A stretch of DNA of 64,000 nucleotides from Achromobacter sp. B7 (GTDB lineage Bacteria > Pseudomonadota > Gammaproteobacteria > Burkholderiales > Burkholderiaceae_B). Position 1 is the first letter of the stretch. Each line of letters starts with the position of its first letter. The position numbers and the translations under genes were made by a program. This document shows positions 41,643-50,266 of the stretch, piece by piece. The notes below the pieces were generated by a model. That model made no database searches. It worked only from the letters and a program-made list of their open reading frames with translations, and was not told the origin of the DNA. The stretch is from positions 3,410,001-3,474,000 of the forward strand of contig NZ_CP032084.1 in assembly GCF_003600685.1 (NCBI RefSeq). The letters are read 5' to 3'.

Positions 41643-42728
41643 TCAGTCTGGCCGCGCAAAGCGGTAGTGGGCCACCATCCAGGCCTGCCCGTTCTGGTAG
41701 CCGAACAACTCGGCGCACGCCATCCAGAACATGCGCCAGCGGTTGAACCACAGGCGGGCCAGCGGCGCGCCGTAGGCCTTTTCCAGCACTGTCAGCACCT
41801 GGGCGCGATGGGCGTCCTGGTTGGCCAGCCAGTGGTTCGCGGTGCGTTGGTAGTGGCTGCCGTCAACCAGCCAGCGCGCTTCGATGCGCAGGTCGCCCTG
41901 AAACCACAGCAAGGTGTCTGCCGACGGCATGAGGCCGCCCGTGAAGAAATGCCGGCCCATCCAGTTGTCGTCGCCCTCGGTCTCGAAGGGGTACATCAGG
42001 CTGCGGTGCGCAAACAGGTGCACGAACAGCTTGCCGCCCGGACGCAGCCATGACCCGATCCGCGCCAGCAGCGCCTGGTAATTGCGCATGTGCTCGAACA
42101 TTTCCACGGACACGCAGCGGTCGAAGGTCTGCGGATGCAGTTGCAGCGTGTTGACGTCGCAGGTGATGACCTCGACGTTGTCCAGCCCGCGCGCGCGGCA
42201 TTGCGCCTGGATGTGCTGGCGCTGCGAGGCGGAGTTCGACACGGCGGTGATGCGCGCCGTCGGATAGCGTTCGGCCATCCACAGGGTCAACGAGCCCCAG
42301 CCGCAACCCAGTTCCAGAATGCGCTGGCCGTCCGCCAGTTCGGCGCGCACGCCATAAAGCTCCAGCATGGCGGCTTCGGCCTGGTCCAGCGTTTCCCGCC
42401 CCGTGGCGTAATAGCAGCCGGAATACTTCAATTGACGGCCCAGGCACAGCGTGAAGAATTCAGCGGGCAGTTCGTAGTGCTGGGCGTTGGCGTCGTCGGT
42501 GTGTATGGCCACGGGGCTGGCGCGCAGTTCATCGATCAGATGTTGGTAGCGCCGCGCCTGGGCGGCGGGACCCCCGGCGCTTTCGTCGCGCAGGCGTTGT
42601 GCGCACAGGCGCCGGATGCCCAGGCGCAAAAGCGCGTCGGGCACCAGGCCGCGTTCAGCCAGCCCCAGCAGGCCGGGCGCGGCCCGGTCGGAAGCCAGGC
42701 GCGATTCAGTCAACGTGGCAGCGTTCAT
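41643..42728 (-). CDS. cyclopropane-fatty-acid-synthase-like SAM methyltransferase (short paralogue)
   Basis: 361 residues. The SAM-binding motif LELGCGWGSLTLWMAERYP lies at 138-156. The CFA-type lead QHYELPAEFFTLCLG (83-97) replaces the usual HYDxGNDFF. Further CFA features: CVSVEMFEHMRNYQ and FVHLFAHRSLMYPFE. It lacks the N-terminal domain of true CFA synthase, so it may act on a different lipid, for example in tail methylation. ATG 42728 follows GAGGAA and lies 2 bases after the DUF1295 stop. Confidence 0.85.
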   Translation of the reverse strand: MNAATLTESRLASDRAAPGLLGLAERGLVPDALLRLGIRRLCAQRLRDESAGGPAAQARRYQHLIDELRASPVAIHTDDANAQHYELPAEFFTLCLGRQLKYSGCYYATGRETLDQAEAAMLELYGVRAELADGQRILELGCGWGSLTLWMAERYPTARITAVSNSASQRQHIQAQCRARGLDNVEVITCDVNTLQLHPQTFDRCVSVEMFEHMRNYQALLARIGSWLRPGGKLFVHLFAHRSLMYPFETEGDDNWMGRHFFTGGLMPSADTLLWFQGDLRIEARWLVDGSHYQRTANHWLANQDAHRAQVLTVLEKAYGAPLARLWFNRWRMFWMACAELFGYQNGQAWMVAHYRFARPD

Positions 42729-42730
42729 GA

Positions 42731-43588
42731 TTATTCCTCTGGCGTCGGGGTGCGGTGATGCGGTGATCCGGCGCAATCGCGCTTCGGAAACCACGGAAAC
42801 AGCATCGGCGTGGTGCGTTGATACTGGCGATAGTCTTCGCCCCGGCTGCGCAGGGCTTGCGCCTCGGTGTAGGGAATGCCGCTGATCCAGCGCAGGAAGA
42901 GGTACATGGCGATGGGGCCCACCCACGCCAGCCAGGCCAAGCCGCTGCCCGCCGCCAGCGCCACGTAGCTGAACCAGTGCAACCATTCGAAGAAATAATT
43001 GGGATGCCGCGATACGCGCCACAGGCCGGCACGGCAGGTGCGACCACGGTTGGCGGGGTCGGCGCGAAAGGCGTCCAATTGCCGGTCAGCCACGGTTTCG
43101 CCCGCCACCGACACCGCCCACACCAGCACGCCCAGCCAGGCCCAAGGCGTCATGCCGGGCACGGGGTTGGCGGCCACGGCAATGAACGGCAAGGACATGA
43201 AGACGACCAGCCCCGCCTGCGCCAGGAAGAACAGCGCGAACTTGCCCTGGCTGCCGTTCCAGTGCGCGCGCAGGGCACGGTAGCGGCCGTCTTCTTCGCC
43301 GTGGCGCACGCGCTTCCAGATGTGCAGCGCCAGCCGTCCCGCCCAGACGCCGCCCAACACGGCCAGCAGCACACGCGGGGTGGCCGCGCCCGGGCCGGTC
43401 CAGGCCAGCAGGACGGCGGCCACGGCCATGCCGGATGCCCACATCGCGTCGACGATGCCCGCGTTGTGATGGCGCCGCTGCCACAGCCAGCCGCCGGCCA
43501 TCAGCAACGCGGCCACGGCGGCCACCATCAGGGCTTGCATGATGGGCGTCATGTCGGGCGTCATGTCGGGCGTCATGTCGGGCGTCAT
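42731..43588 (-). CDS. DUF1295 (steroid 5-alpha-reductase-like) membrane protein
   Basis: 285 residues from the first start. Six or seven helices. The C-terminal block WRVSRHPNYFFEWLHWFSYVALA, with RWISGIPYTEAQALRSRGEDYRQYQRTTPMLFPWFP, is the DUF1295/isoprenylcysteine-methyltransferase-like signature of NAD(P)H-dependent reductases. The N terminus is MTPDMTPDMTPDMTPIM: four of its start codons lie in a 12-bp tandem repeat, so the real start among 43588, 43576, 43564, 43552 and 43540 cannot be told. The first overlaps the cfa stop (ATGA). Probably reduces a lipid intermediate made by the flanking methyltransferases. Confidence 0.85.
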   Translation of the reverse strand: MTPDMTPDMTPDMTPIMQALMVAAVAALLMAGGWLWQRRHHNAGIVDAMWASGMAVAAVLLAWTGPGAATPRVLLAVLGGVWAGRLALHIWKRVRHGEEDGRYRALRAHWNGSQGKFALFFLAQAGLVVFMSLPFIAVAANPVPGMTPWAWLGVLVWAVSVAGETVADRQLDAFRADPANRGRTCRAGLWRVSRHPNYFFEWLHWFSYVALAAGSGLAWLAWVGPIAMYLFLRWISGIPYTEAQALRSRGEDYRQYQRTTPMLFPWFPKRDCAGSPHHRTPTPEE

Positions 43589-43589
43589 G
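43544..43589 (-). repeat. 12-bp in-frame repeat with repeated start codons
   Basis: Three full copies and one partial copy (10 bases) of GGGCGTCATGTC on the plus strand code the repeated Met-Thr-Pro-Asp at the start of the DUF1295 protein. Each unit supplies an in-frame ATG. Confidence 0.95.
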
Positions 43590-44883
43590 GCGCCGCCCAC
43601 CGCGCCGCTGCCGGCGTGGCCCCGGGCCGCGCCAACAACAGATGCGACACGCCGATGGCGCGTTCGCGAAAGCCGCCTTCGCAGTAGGCCAGGTAAAACT
43701 CCCACAGGCGGATGAAGCGGTCGTCAAAGCCCTGCCCGCGCACCGCGTCCAGGTTCGCCATGAAGCGCTCGCGCCACGCTGCCAGCGTGCGCGCGTAAGA
43801 CAGGCCAAAGTCCTCCAGATGCACCAGGCTCAGGTCGCTGGCGCGCGTCTTGGCTTGCAGCATCGCCTGGATCGACGGCATGAAGCTGCCGGGAAAGATA
43901 TGCCGCTTGATGTAGTCCACCGCCTTGAGCGCCTGCGCATAACGATGGTCTTCGATGGTGATGGCCTGGATCAGCGCCATCCCATCGGGCTTGAGCAGCT
44001 GGCCCACCTTGCCGAAATACGTGGGCAGGTAGTCGGCCCCGATCGCCTCGATCATTTCTATGGACACGAGCTTGTCGAACTGCCCGTGCAGGTCGCGATA
44101 GTCTTGCAGCAGCACGTCCACGCGGTATTGCAGGCCGGCGCGGCGGATGCGTTCTGTGGCCAGCGCGTGCTGCTCGCGCGAAATCGTCGTGGTGGTAACA
44201 CGGCAGCCGTAGTGGCGCGCCGCGTGCAGCGCAAAACCGCCCCACCCCGTGCCGATCTCGACCACATGCTGGCCGGGTTGCAGGTCCAGCTTGCGGCAGA
44301 TCACATCCAGCTTGCGGGTGGACGCCTGCTCCAGCGTGTCGTCCTCGCCCGCCCACATGGCGGACGAATACATCATGTCTTGCGACAGGAACAGGCCGAA
44401 AAAGTCGTTACCCAGATCGTAGTGGGCGGCAATGTTGCGGCGGCTGCCGGCGCGCGTGTTGCGGCGGCACGCATGCAAGGCGCGCATCGCCACGCCGCCC
44501 AACCGCGCCACGCCACGCTCCATGCCGTCAAGCAGATCGCGGTTGCGCACCAGCAGCCGGATCAGGCCGGTCAGATCGTCGCAGTGCCAATGGCCGTCGC
44601 CATAGGATTCGCCCCCGCCCACGCTGCCGTTGGCGGCGATGGCGCGGTAGAAGGCCGGATCGCGCACCCGCAGGCGCAACGGCCGGCCCGCCGTGGCGTC
44701 CTGCCCGCCCAGTTCAACGCTGCCCATTGCGTCGTCAATCACCAACCGTCCGCCTTGCAATTGCGCCAGTTGTCCCAGCAAGCGCCGACGCAACAGGCGC
44801 TCGGTCAGCGACAGGGGCTGCGCGGCCTGAGGCGCGCAAGCCTTGTCCAGCGCCAGGCGTTCGGAGTCAGAGGGAGATCTCAT
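43585..44883 (-). CDS. cfa: cyclopropane-fatty-acyl-phospholipid synthase
   Basis: 432 residues with the full CFA architecture: an N-terminal lipid-binding domain containing GESYGDGHW (91-99), HYDLGNDFFGLFLSQDMMYSSAMW (154-177), the SAM motif VVEIGTGWGGFALHAA (207-222) and SIEMIEAIGADYLPTYF. A late HLEDFGLSYARTLAAWRERF is conserved. The enzyme methylenates unsaturated acyl chains of membrane phospholipids. AGGAGAAG precedes ATG 44883; the stop overlaps the DUF1295 start. First gene of a four-gene lipid operon. Confidence 0.9.
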   Translation of the reverse strand: MRSPSDSERLALDKACAPQAAQPLSLTERLLRRRLLGQLAQLQGGRLVIDDAMGSVELGGQDATAGRPLRLRVRDPAFYRAIAANGSVGGGESYGDGHWHCDDLTGLIRLLVRNRDLLDGMERGVARLGGVAMRALHACRRNTRAGSRRNIAAHYDLGNDFFGLFLSQDMMYSSAMWAGEDDTLEQASTRKLDVICRKLDLQPGQHVVEIGTGWGGFALHAARHYGCRVTTTTISREQHALATERIRRAGLQYRVDVLLQDYRDLHGQFDKLVSIEMIEAIGADYLPTYFGKVGQLLKPDGMALIQAITIEDHRYAQALKAVDYIKRHIFPGSFMPSIQAMLQAKTRASDLSLVHLEDFGLSYARTLAAWRERFMANLDAVRGQGFDDRFIRLWEFYLAYCEGGFRERAIGVSHLLLARPGATPAAARWAAP

Positions 44884-45049
44884 CGGTCTTCTCCTGGTTC
44901 GGAGGGTTAAGCGCAGGGGTTTCGGTGGGCGTCGGAATTCCCGGCTGCGCGTGTGGATGCCGTATATACGTACGCCCGGATGCATTGGATTCATCGGGGA
45001 AAACCCGTAGCACCGGGCCGATATGCGACCCATGCGCTACTTGAACGCG

Positions 45050-45943
45050 CTATGGGTCGGCCCGCAGCGGCCCGCCCGACGCATCCAAGACAAAACCCGC
45101 CAAGTCGTCCAGCACCGGCGCCCGCCAGCGCAAGGGACGCGCCAGCGCGCCGGCCAGCAGCGCATGCCCCAGGCCGTCGTAACGCACCAGCGTCACGGGC
45201 ACATGGGCGGCCTGCAAGGCGGCGGCCAGGCCTTCGGTGTTGCGATGCGGGTCGACCGTGGTGTCCGCCATGCCGGCCATCAGCAAGGTGGGCGGCGCGT
45301 TGGCCGTGACGTGGGTAATCGGCTGGGAGTCGGGCGGCGTGCCCGGGAAGCGGAAGACCGGCTTCAGGCTGGCCGCCACGATCGGCAGGAAGTCATAGGG
45401 GCCGGCCATGCCGATCCACCCGCGCAGCATCGACGGTGAGGCGCCCTGGCGCTGTAGCCAGCGCGGGTCCAGCGCGATCATGGCGGCGTTGTAGCCCCCC
45501 GCGCTGTGGCCCGCCACGAAGACGCGCGCGGGGTCGCCGCCGTAGTCGGCCACGTGGCGCAGCGTCCACGCGACGGCGCGCGCGCAATCGTCCAGGAAGT
45601 CGGGATAGGCGGCGTCGGGGTATAGGCGGTAATCGGCGATCACGGCCAGGATGCCGCGCGAGGCCAGCGCGTCGCCCACGAATTTGTAGTCGGCGCGCGA
45701 GCCATTGCGCCAACTGCCGCCATAGAAGAAAACCACCACGGGCGGGTTCCGCACCCCGGGTGGCGCGTAGATATCGACGCGTTGGCGCGGGTCGTCGCCA
45801 TAGGCCACATCGGTGACGATGCGGCTGGCGTTGTCGGGCACCGCGCCGTTAAGCACCGTCAGCGGCGAGCAGGCCGTCAAGCCCAGGATCAGCAAGCCGG
45901 CCAGCAGCAACGCCAGCAAAGACGCCACGGGCACGCTACGCAT
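45050..45943 (-). CDS. alpha/beta-hydrolase esterase lipoprotein (BD-FAE/carboxylesterase type)
   Basis: 297 residues. The lipoprotein signal ends in GLTAC, Cys25. The hydrolase has an oxyanion-hole segment VVVFFYGGSWRNGSRADY, nucleophile elbow GHSAGGYNA, a late Asp (MADTTVDPH) and His (DGLGHALL), the layout of hormone-sensitive-lipase-like esterases. It would be an envelope-anchored esterase; substrate unknown. It precedes the lipid operon on the same strand with a 166-bp gap, so it is probably separate. Confidence 0.85.
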   Translation of the reverse strand: MRSVPVASLLALLLAGLLILGLTACSPLTVLNGAVPDNASRIVTDVAYGDDPRQRVDIYAPPGVRNPPVVVFFYGGSWRNGSRADYKFVGDALASRGILAVIADYRLYPDAAYPDFLDDCARAVAWTLRHVADYGGDPARVFVAGHSAGGYNAAMIALDPRWLQRQGASPSMLRGWIGMAGPYDFLPIVAASLKPVFRFPGTPPDSQPITHVTANAPPTLLMAGMADTTVDPHRNTEGLAAALQAAHVPVTLVRYDGLGHALLAGALARPLRWRAPVLDDLAGFVLDASGGPLRADP

Positions 45944-46074
45944 CGCCGCGCGCCCGCGCGATCAGTGAAAAGTGTGGCACCGCCGTCTCCTGTCGCGTCG
46001 TGGGAAGGGTCTACCCGGCGGGGGCAGCCCGCGGGGTGTCATCCCATATACGAAGCAAACGGCGAAATGGATGC

Positions 46075-46632
46075 CTAGGGCCGGGTCATCAGTTTTTTCC
46101 AGCCTTCCAGGCCCAGCTTTTTCATCGTGTCGATGTTCTTTTCATAGATGTCCGAGGCGTCCGGAAACGACTCCACCGCGCGGTCGATGCTGTCTTCCCG
46201 CAGCAAGTGCAGGATTGGGTACGGCGCGCGGTTGGTGTAGTTCTCGATGTCGTCCGGCTGCGTGTCGGCAAACTGGAATTGCGGGTGGAACGTGGCCACC
46301 TGCAATTCGCCCACCAACCGCATGCGCTTGAGCAGGCGGTCGGACAGGTCCTCGAAATCGTTGAAATCCAGGAAGTCGTCCAGCGCGTCGGGAATGATCA
46401 ACAAGGTGGTGTCGATCTTCTCGGGGTCGGTCTCGGCCAGCAGGGCAAGCTCGTCCTGCAAGTCGGTCAGCACCCCTTCGGCGTCGGTGGCGTCGCTGAC
46501 GGCAAAGCGGATCTGGTCCTTGACCTGAACCGCCTTGGCGAACGGGCAAAGGTTCAGGCCGATCACGGCCTGATTCAGCCAGTGGCGGGTTTCAGCCACC
46601 ACGTTGGCATAAGCGTCGGAAGTCGAAATCAT
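46075..46632 (-). CDS. DUF1415 family protein
   Basis: 185 residues, soluble and acidic. The family opening TRHWLNQAVIGLNLCPFAKAV, with TTLLIIPDALDDFLDFNDF and VATFHPQFQFADTQPDDIENYTNRAPYPILHLLREDSI, is clear. Function of DUF1415 is unknown. Its start overlaps the stop of the M20 peptidase gene upstream by four bases (ATGA), so the two are translationally coupled. Confidence 0.88.
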   Translation of the reverse strand: MISTSDAYANVVAETRHWLNQAVIGLNLCPFAKAVQVKDQIRFAVSDATDAEGVLTDLQDELALLAETDPEKIDTTLLIIPDALDDFLDFNDFEDLSDRLLKRMRLVGELQVATFHPQFQFADTQPDDIENYTNRAPYPILHLLREDSIDRAVESFPDASDIYEKNIDTMKKLGLEGWKKLMTRP

Positions 46633-48098
46633 GCCGGCATGGCCGCCATGGTTTGCGCAACGGCGGCCGTCAGCTTCTTGCCATAAGGCACGTGCAGGAA
46701 TTCATTGGGGCCGTGCGCGTTCGACTTGGGACCCAACACGCCGCACACCATGAACTGCGCCTTCGGAAAGCCCTTTTGCAGGATGCTCATCAGCGGAATC
46801 GTGCCGCCCTGGCCGATATAGCCGCAAGGCTGGCCGTAGTACTGCTGGGACGCTGCGTCCAGCGCCTGCGTCAGCCAGGGCACGGAAGCCGGTGCGTTCC
46901 AGCCGGTGGCGGCGCCTTCGTTGGCCTTGAAGATGACCTTGGCGTTGTAGGGGGCGTCGGCTTCCAGCAGTTCCTTGATTTCCTGCGAGGCGGCCACGGC
47001 GTCGATCAGCGGCGGCAGGCGCAGCGACAGCTTGAATGCGGTGCGCGGACGCAGCACGTTGCCGGCGCTGGACAGCGGCGGCAGGCCTTCGGCCCCGGTC
47101 ACCGACAAGGTCGGGCGCCACGTGCGGTTCAGCAGCGCTTGTTCGGGCTCGGTCGTCATCGGCAGCACAAAGCCGCCTTCGGCGCCGCAGCTCCAGGGGA
47201 AACGGCGCCACACTTCGTCGCCCAGAATGCGCGCGGTGGCGGCCACTTGTTCAACGCGTTCGGCGGGAATTTCGCAATGCAGGCTTTGCGGCAGCAGGCG
47301 GCCGGTGGCGCTGTCTTCCAGGCGGTCCAGCAGATGGCGCAGGATGCGAAACGACGACGGCACCACGCCGCTGGAATCGCCCGAATGCACGCCTTCGTCC
47401 AGCACCTGCACTTCCAGCGTGCCCGACACCATGCCGCGCAGCGAGGTCGTCATCCAGAGCTGGTCGTAGTTGCCCGCGCCCGAATCCAGGCACACCACCA
47501 GGGCGACGTTGCCCAGGCGGTCGCGCAGCGCGTCCACGTACGGCAGCAAGTCGTAGCTGCCCGATTCCTCACAGGTTTCCACGATGCCCACGCAGCGCGG
47601 GCGCGGAATGCCCTGCTTGTCCAGCGCCATGATTGCCGTCAGCGAGGCGTACACGGCATAGCCGTCGTCCGCGCCGCCACGACCATAGAGCTTGCCGTCT
47701 TCATACTTGGGGGTCCACGGGCCCAGGCCCGCGCGCCAGCCCGAAAATTCCGGCTGCTTGTCCAGGTGGCCATACAGCAGCACGGTGTCGCCGTTGTCGC
47801 TACGCGTGGCGGGCGCGTCAAAGAAGATGACGGGCGTGCGGCCCGGCAGGCGCACCACTTCCAGCTTCAGGCCCGAGACCTTTTGCGCTTCGACCCAGGC
47901 GGCGGCATCGCGCACCACGCGTTCGATGAACGCGTTCTTTTCCCAGTCGGCGTCAAACGCCGGGCTCTTGGCCGGGATGGCGATGTAGTCGGTCAGCGCG
48001 GGGATGATTTCGTTGTCCCACTTGTCGTCGACAAACGCCTGGAGGGCGTCGGGATCAAGGGTGGGCGGCAGGGCGTCGTCGGGGATACGGGCGTTCAT
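46629..48098 (-). CDS. M20-family metallopeptidase (CNDP dipeptidase-like)
   Basis: 489 residues. Metal and catalytic features: VLLYGHLDKQPE (His and Asp), LYGRGGADDGYA, VETCEESGS (catalytic Glu pair), CLDSGAG, and a lid domain with GVHSGDSSGVVPSSF. Near the end, GGTIPLMSILQKGFP and GPKSNAHGPNEFLH carry the last metal His. Members cleave dipeptides or acyl-amino acids. ATG 48098 is preceded by AGGA; longer in-frame starts lack family support. Cotranscribed with DUF1415. Confidence 0.9.
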   Translation of the reverse strand: MNARIPDDALPPTLDPDALQAFVDDKWDNEIIPALTDYIAIPAKSPAFDADWEKNAFIERVVRDAAAWVEAQKVSGLKLEVVRLPGRTPVIFFDAPATRSDNGDTVLLYGHLDKQPEFSGWRAGLGPWTPKYEDGKLYGRGGADDGYAVYASLTAIMALDKQGIPRPRCVGIVETCEESGSYDLLPYVDALRDRLGNVALVVCLDSGAGNYDQLWMTTSLRGMVSGTLEVQVLDEGVHSGDSSGVVPSSFRILRHLLDRLEDSATGRLLPQSLHCEIPAERVEQVAATARILGDEVWRRFPWSCGAEGGFVLPMTTEPEQALLNRTWRPTLSVTGAEGLPPLSSAGNVLRPRTAFKLSLRLPPLIDAVAASQEIKELLEADAPYNAKVIFKANEGAATGWNAPASVPWLTQALDAASQQYYGQPCGYIGQGGTIPLMSILQKGFPKAQFMVCGVLGPKSNAHGPNEFLHVPYGKKLTAAVAQTMAAMPA

Positions 48099-48254
48099 GG
48101 CGCGGAATCCTGTAGGGTGCGTGGGGGGCGGGATTGGGGTAATCCGGTATTTTATGCCCGCGGCCGGCATCGCGGGGAGCGGGCGCGGCGTCGGCGGCTT
48201 CGGCTCGCCGTCATTTATGGCCGCCCCCAGTCCGCGTCGCCCCACGCAAGTGCG

Positions 48255-49172
48255 TCATCGAGCCGCGTACGCTTCGATACGCCCCCACACATCGCGCGCC
48301 AGGGGTTTGGCGTTGTCTACCGATTGATAAATCCGGATTTCCATATGGATGTCATTGCGGGCGCTGTCGGCGCGCACCAGGGTGCCTGCGCGCAGATCCG
48401 ATTCGATCAATGTGTGCGGCAGCCAGGCCAGCCCGAACCCTTGGCGCGCCATGGCGTGTAGCGCGTCGGCCAGGTCCGACTCGTACATCGTCTGCAACTG
48501 CCCGATCAGGCACAAGCCCCGCAACCGATCGTCCAGGATGCGCCCCAGCGACATGCTGTCGGCATAGGCCAAAAAAGGCACGGGCGGATCGGACGGCAGC
48601 TTGGGCACGGCGTAGCGCGGATGCCGCCCGCCCGCCGCCACCGGCGCGCTGACAGCCACCAGCTTGTCGGCGCCCACGCGGCGCCAGCGGTAGCCGGGGT
48701 TGTCGATCTTTGCGTACAGCGGCTCGTGCGCGTGGCACAGCAGAAAGTCCACTTCGCCATCGGCCAGCATGTCCACGCCGTAGTTCAGCGTGGTGGTGAC
48801 CACCTTGAGCTGAAACGGCGCCATGCCCTGCTGCACGCGCGCCATCACGCCGGGCAGCACCGAATGCGCCAGCGTCTTGCCCGACGCGATGGTGATTTTT
48901 CGATTGCGTTCCTGCTCGGGCTTTTGCAGGGCCTGGCGCGTGTCGCGCAGGATATCCAGCACATCGATCGCCGCCGCCAGCATGCTGCGCCCGGCCGCGT
49001 TCAGCGTCGACACCTGATGGCCGCGTTCCACCAGCGGCACGCCCGCCCATTCCTCCAGCGCCTTGATGCGGCGCCCGAACGCCGGGTGCGTCACGCTGCG
49101 CGCCTCGGCCGCCTGGAACATATTGCGCGACTTCGACAGCGCGACGAAGTCCTCCAGCCATTTCGTGTCCAT
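48255..49172 (-). CDS. LysR-family transcriptional regulator
   Basis: 305 residues from ATG 49172 (GGAG before it). HTH at 1-60: DTKWLEDFVALSKSRNMFQAAEARSVTHPAFGRRIKALEEWAGVPLVERG. The effector domain has the DMLADGEVDFLLCHAHE ligand-pocket loop. It is divergent from an alpha/beta hydrolase/Bug pair, with a 121-bp gap holding two dyads; it probably controls that pair. Confidence 0.9.
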   Translation of the reverse strand: MDTKWLEDFVALSKSRNMFQAAEARSVTHPAFGRRIKALEEWAGVPLVERGHQVSTLNAAGRSMLAAAIDVLDILRDTRQALQKPEQERNRKITIASGKTLAHSVLPGVMARVQQGMAPFQLKVVTTTLNYGVDMLADGEVDFLLCHAHEPLYAKIDNPGYRWRRVGADKLVAVSAPVAAGGRHPRYAVPKLPSDPPVPFLAYADSMSLGRILDDRLRGLCLIGQLQTMYESDLADALHAMARQGFGLAWLPHTLIESDLRAGTLVRADSARNDIHMEIRIYQSVDNAKPLARDVWGRIEAYAAR

Positions 49173-49202
49173 CGGTATTGCTCCGTCCCAGCCCTGTTTC
49201 AT

Positions 49203-49257
49203 CTGTGCCGATTCGGCACAGGCATTGCGCATTTTGCACAAGCCAGAAACATCTGGC
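49203..49257. promoter_or_regulatory. candidate LysR operator dyads
   Basis: Two dyads in the divergent gap: CTGTGCCGATTCGGCACAG (49203-49221, 9+1+9 perfect) and GCCAGA-AACA-TCTGGC (49242-49257, perfect). Spacing between them is 20 bases, suited to recognition and activation sites of the divergent LysR. Confidence 0.55.
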
Positions 49258-49293
49258 AACTAACATCCCGACATCGACTTCTGGAAAACCCTG

Positions 49294-50247
49294 ATGCCCG
49301 ACTCCCCCGTGTTGCTCAAGTCCATCCGCAGCCATTTCGTGGGCGGTGCCGAGGCCGTGGCCGGCGGCGTGCCCATGCAGCAAATGCAGGTCGTTGACAA
49401 CGCGCCCCGCCTGATCGACATGAACGGCGGCTACCCCGTCGGGCAGTTGTACGTGCAGGAATACCGGCTGGCACAACCGCGCCACCCCTACCCCGTGCTG
49501 CTTTGGCACGGCGGCGGCATGACGGGCGCGCAATGGGAAAGCACGCCGGACGGACGCCAGGGCTGGCTGTGGCGGCTGCTGCAATCGGGCTATGACGTTT
49601 TCGTATCCGACGCGCCCGAACGGGGCCGCGCGTCCTGGGCCATGTACCCGCAGGTGTACGACAGCGCGCCCATCTTTCGCTCCAAGGAAGAGGCGTGGCG
49701 CCTGTTTCGCATCGGCTCGGAAGCCGGCTATGCACCGGCCGGCCAGCCGCGCCGCGCCTATCCCGCGCAGCAATTCCCGGTAGAGGCCTTCGACACGTTC
49801 GCCAAGCAGTTCGTGCCGCGCTGGCTGACGCATGGCGAGATGGCGCTGGACGCCTACCGCGCCCTGCTCGACCTTACCGGCCCGTGCATCGTGGTCGGAC
49901 ACAGCCAGGGCGGCGGCTACGCCACGCTGTTGGCCCAGGAATACGCCAGCACGGTACGCGCCGTGGTGGCGCTGGAACCCACCGGCACGCCCGCCGCCGC
50001 CGCCCCCGGCCTGCCCCCGCAATTGCTGGTATGGGGCGACCACTTTGGCGCCGACGACACCTGGCAGCGCTACCGCGCGCAAACCGACGCGTACTGGGCG
50101 GCGCTGCGCGCGGCCGGCCAGCGCGCCGACGTGCTGGACCTGCCCGCCACCGGCATCGCCGGCAATTCCCATTTCTGCATGCTGGACCGCAATAGCGACC
50201 AGATCGCCGAATTGATCGTCGATTGGCTCGCCCGCAGCCTCGACTAA
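49294..50247 (+). CDS. alpha/beta hydrolase (esterase-like)
   Basis: 317 residues, no signal peptide. The oxyanion segment YPVLLWHGGGMTGAQWESTPDGRQGW, nucleophile elbow VVGHSQGGGYATLLAQEYAS and late His in AGNSHFCMLDRNSDQ give the catalytic layout; the acid may be the Asp of LLVWGDHFGADD. It resembles secreted or cytoplasmic esterases often found next to Bug receptors. The next gene, 19 bases on, is a Bug receptor. Substrate unknown. Confidence 0.82.
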   Translation: MPDSPVLLKSIRSHFVGGAEAVAGGVPMQQMQVVDNAPRLIDMNGGYPVGQLYVQEYRLAQPRHPYPVLLWHGGGMTGAQWESTPDGRQGWLWRLLQSGYDVFVSDAPERGRASWAMYPQVYDSAPIFRSKEEAWRLFRIGSEAGYAPAGQPRRAYPAQQFPVEAFDTFAKQFVPRWLTHGEMALDAYRALLDLTGPCIVVGHSQGGGYATLLAQEYASTVRAVVALEPTGTPAAAAPGLPPQLLVWGDHFGADDTWQRYRAQTDAYWAALRAAGQRADVLDLPATGIAGNSHFCMLDRNSDQIAELIVDWLARSLD

Positions 50248-50266
50248 CCTTCGCCTGGAGACACTG

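Noticed and set aside
46653..48461. 602-codon plus-strand ORF
   Set aside because: Antisense of the M20 peptidase gene and part of the LysR gene; composition-biased and without start signals or family features.
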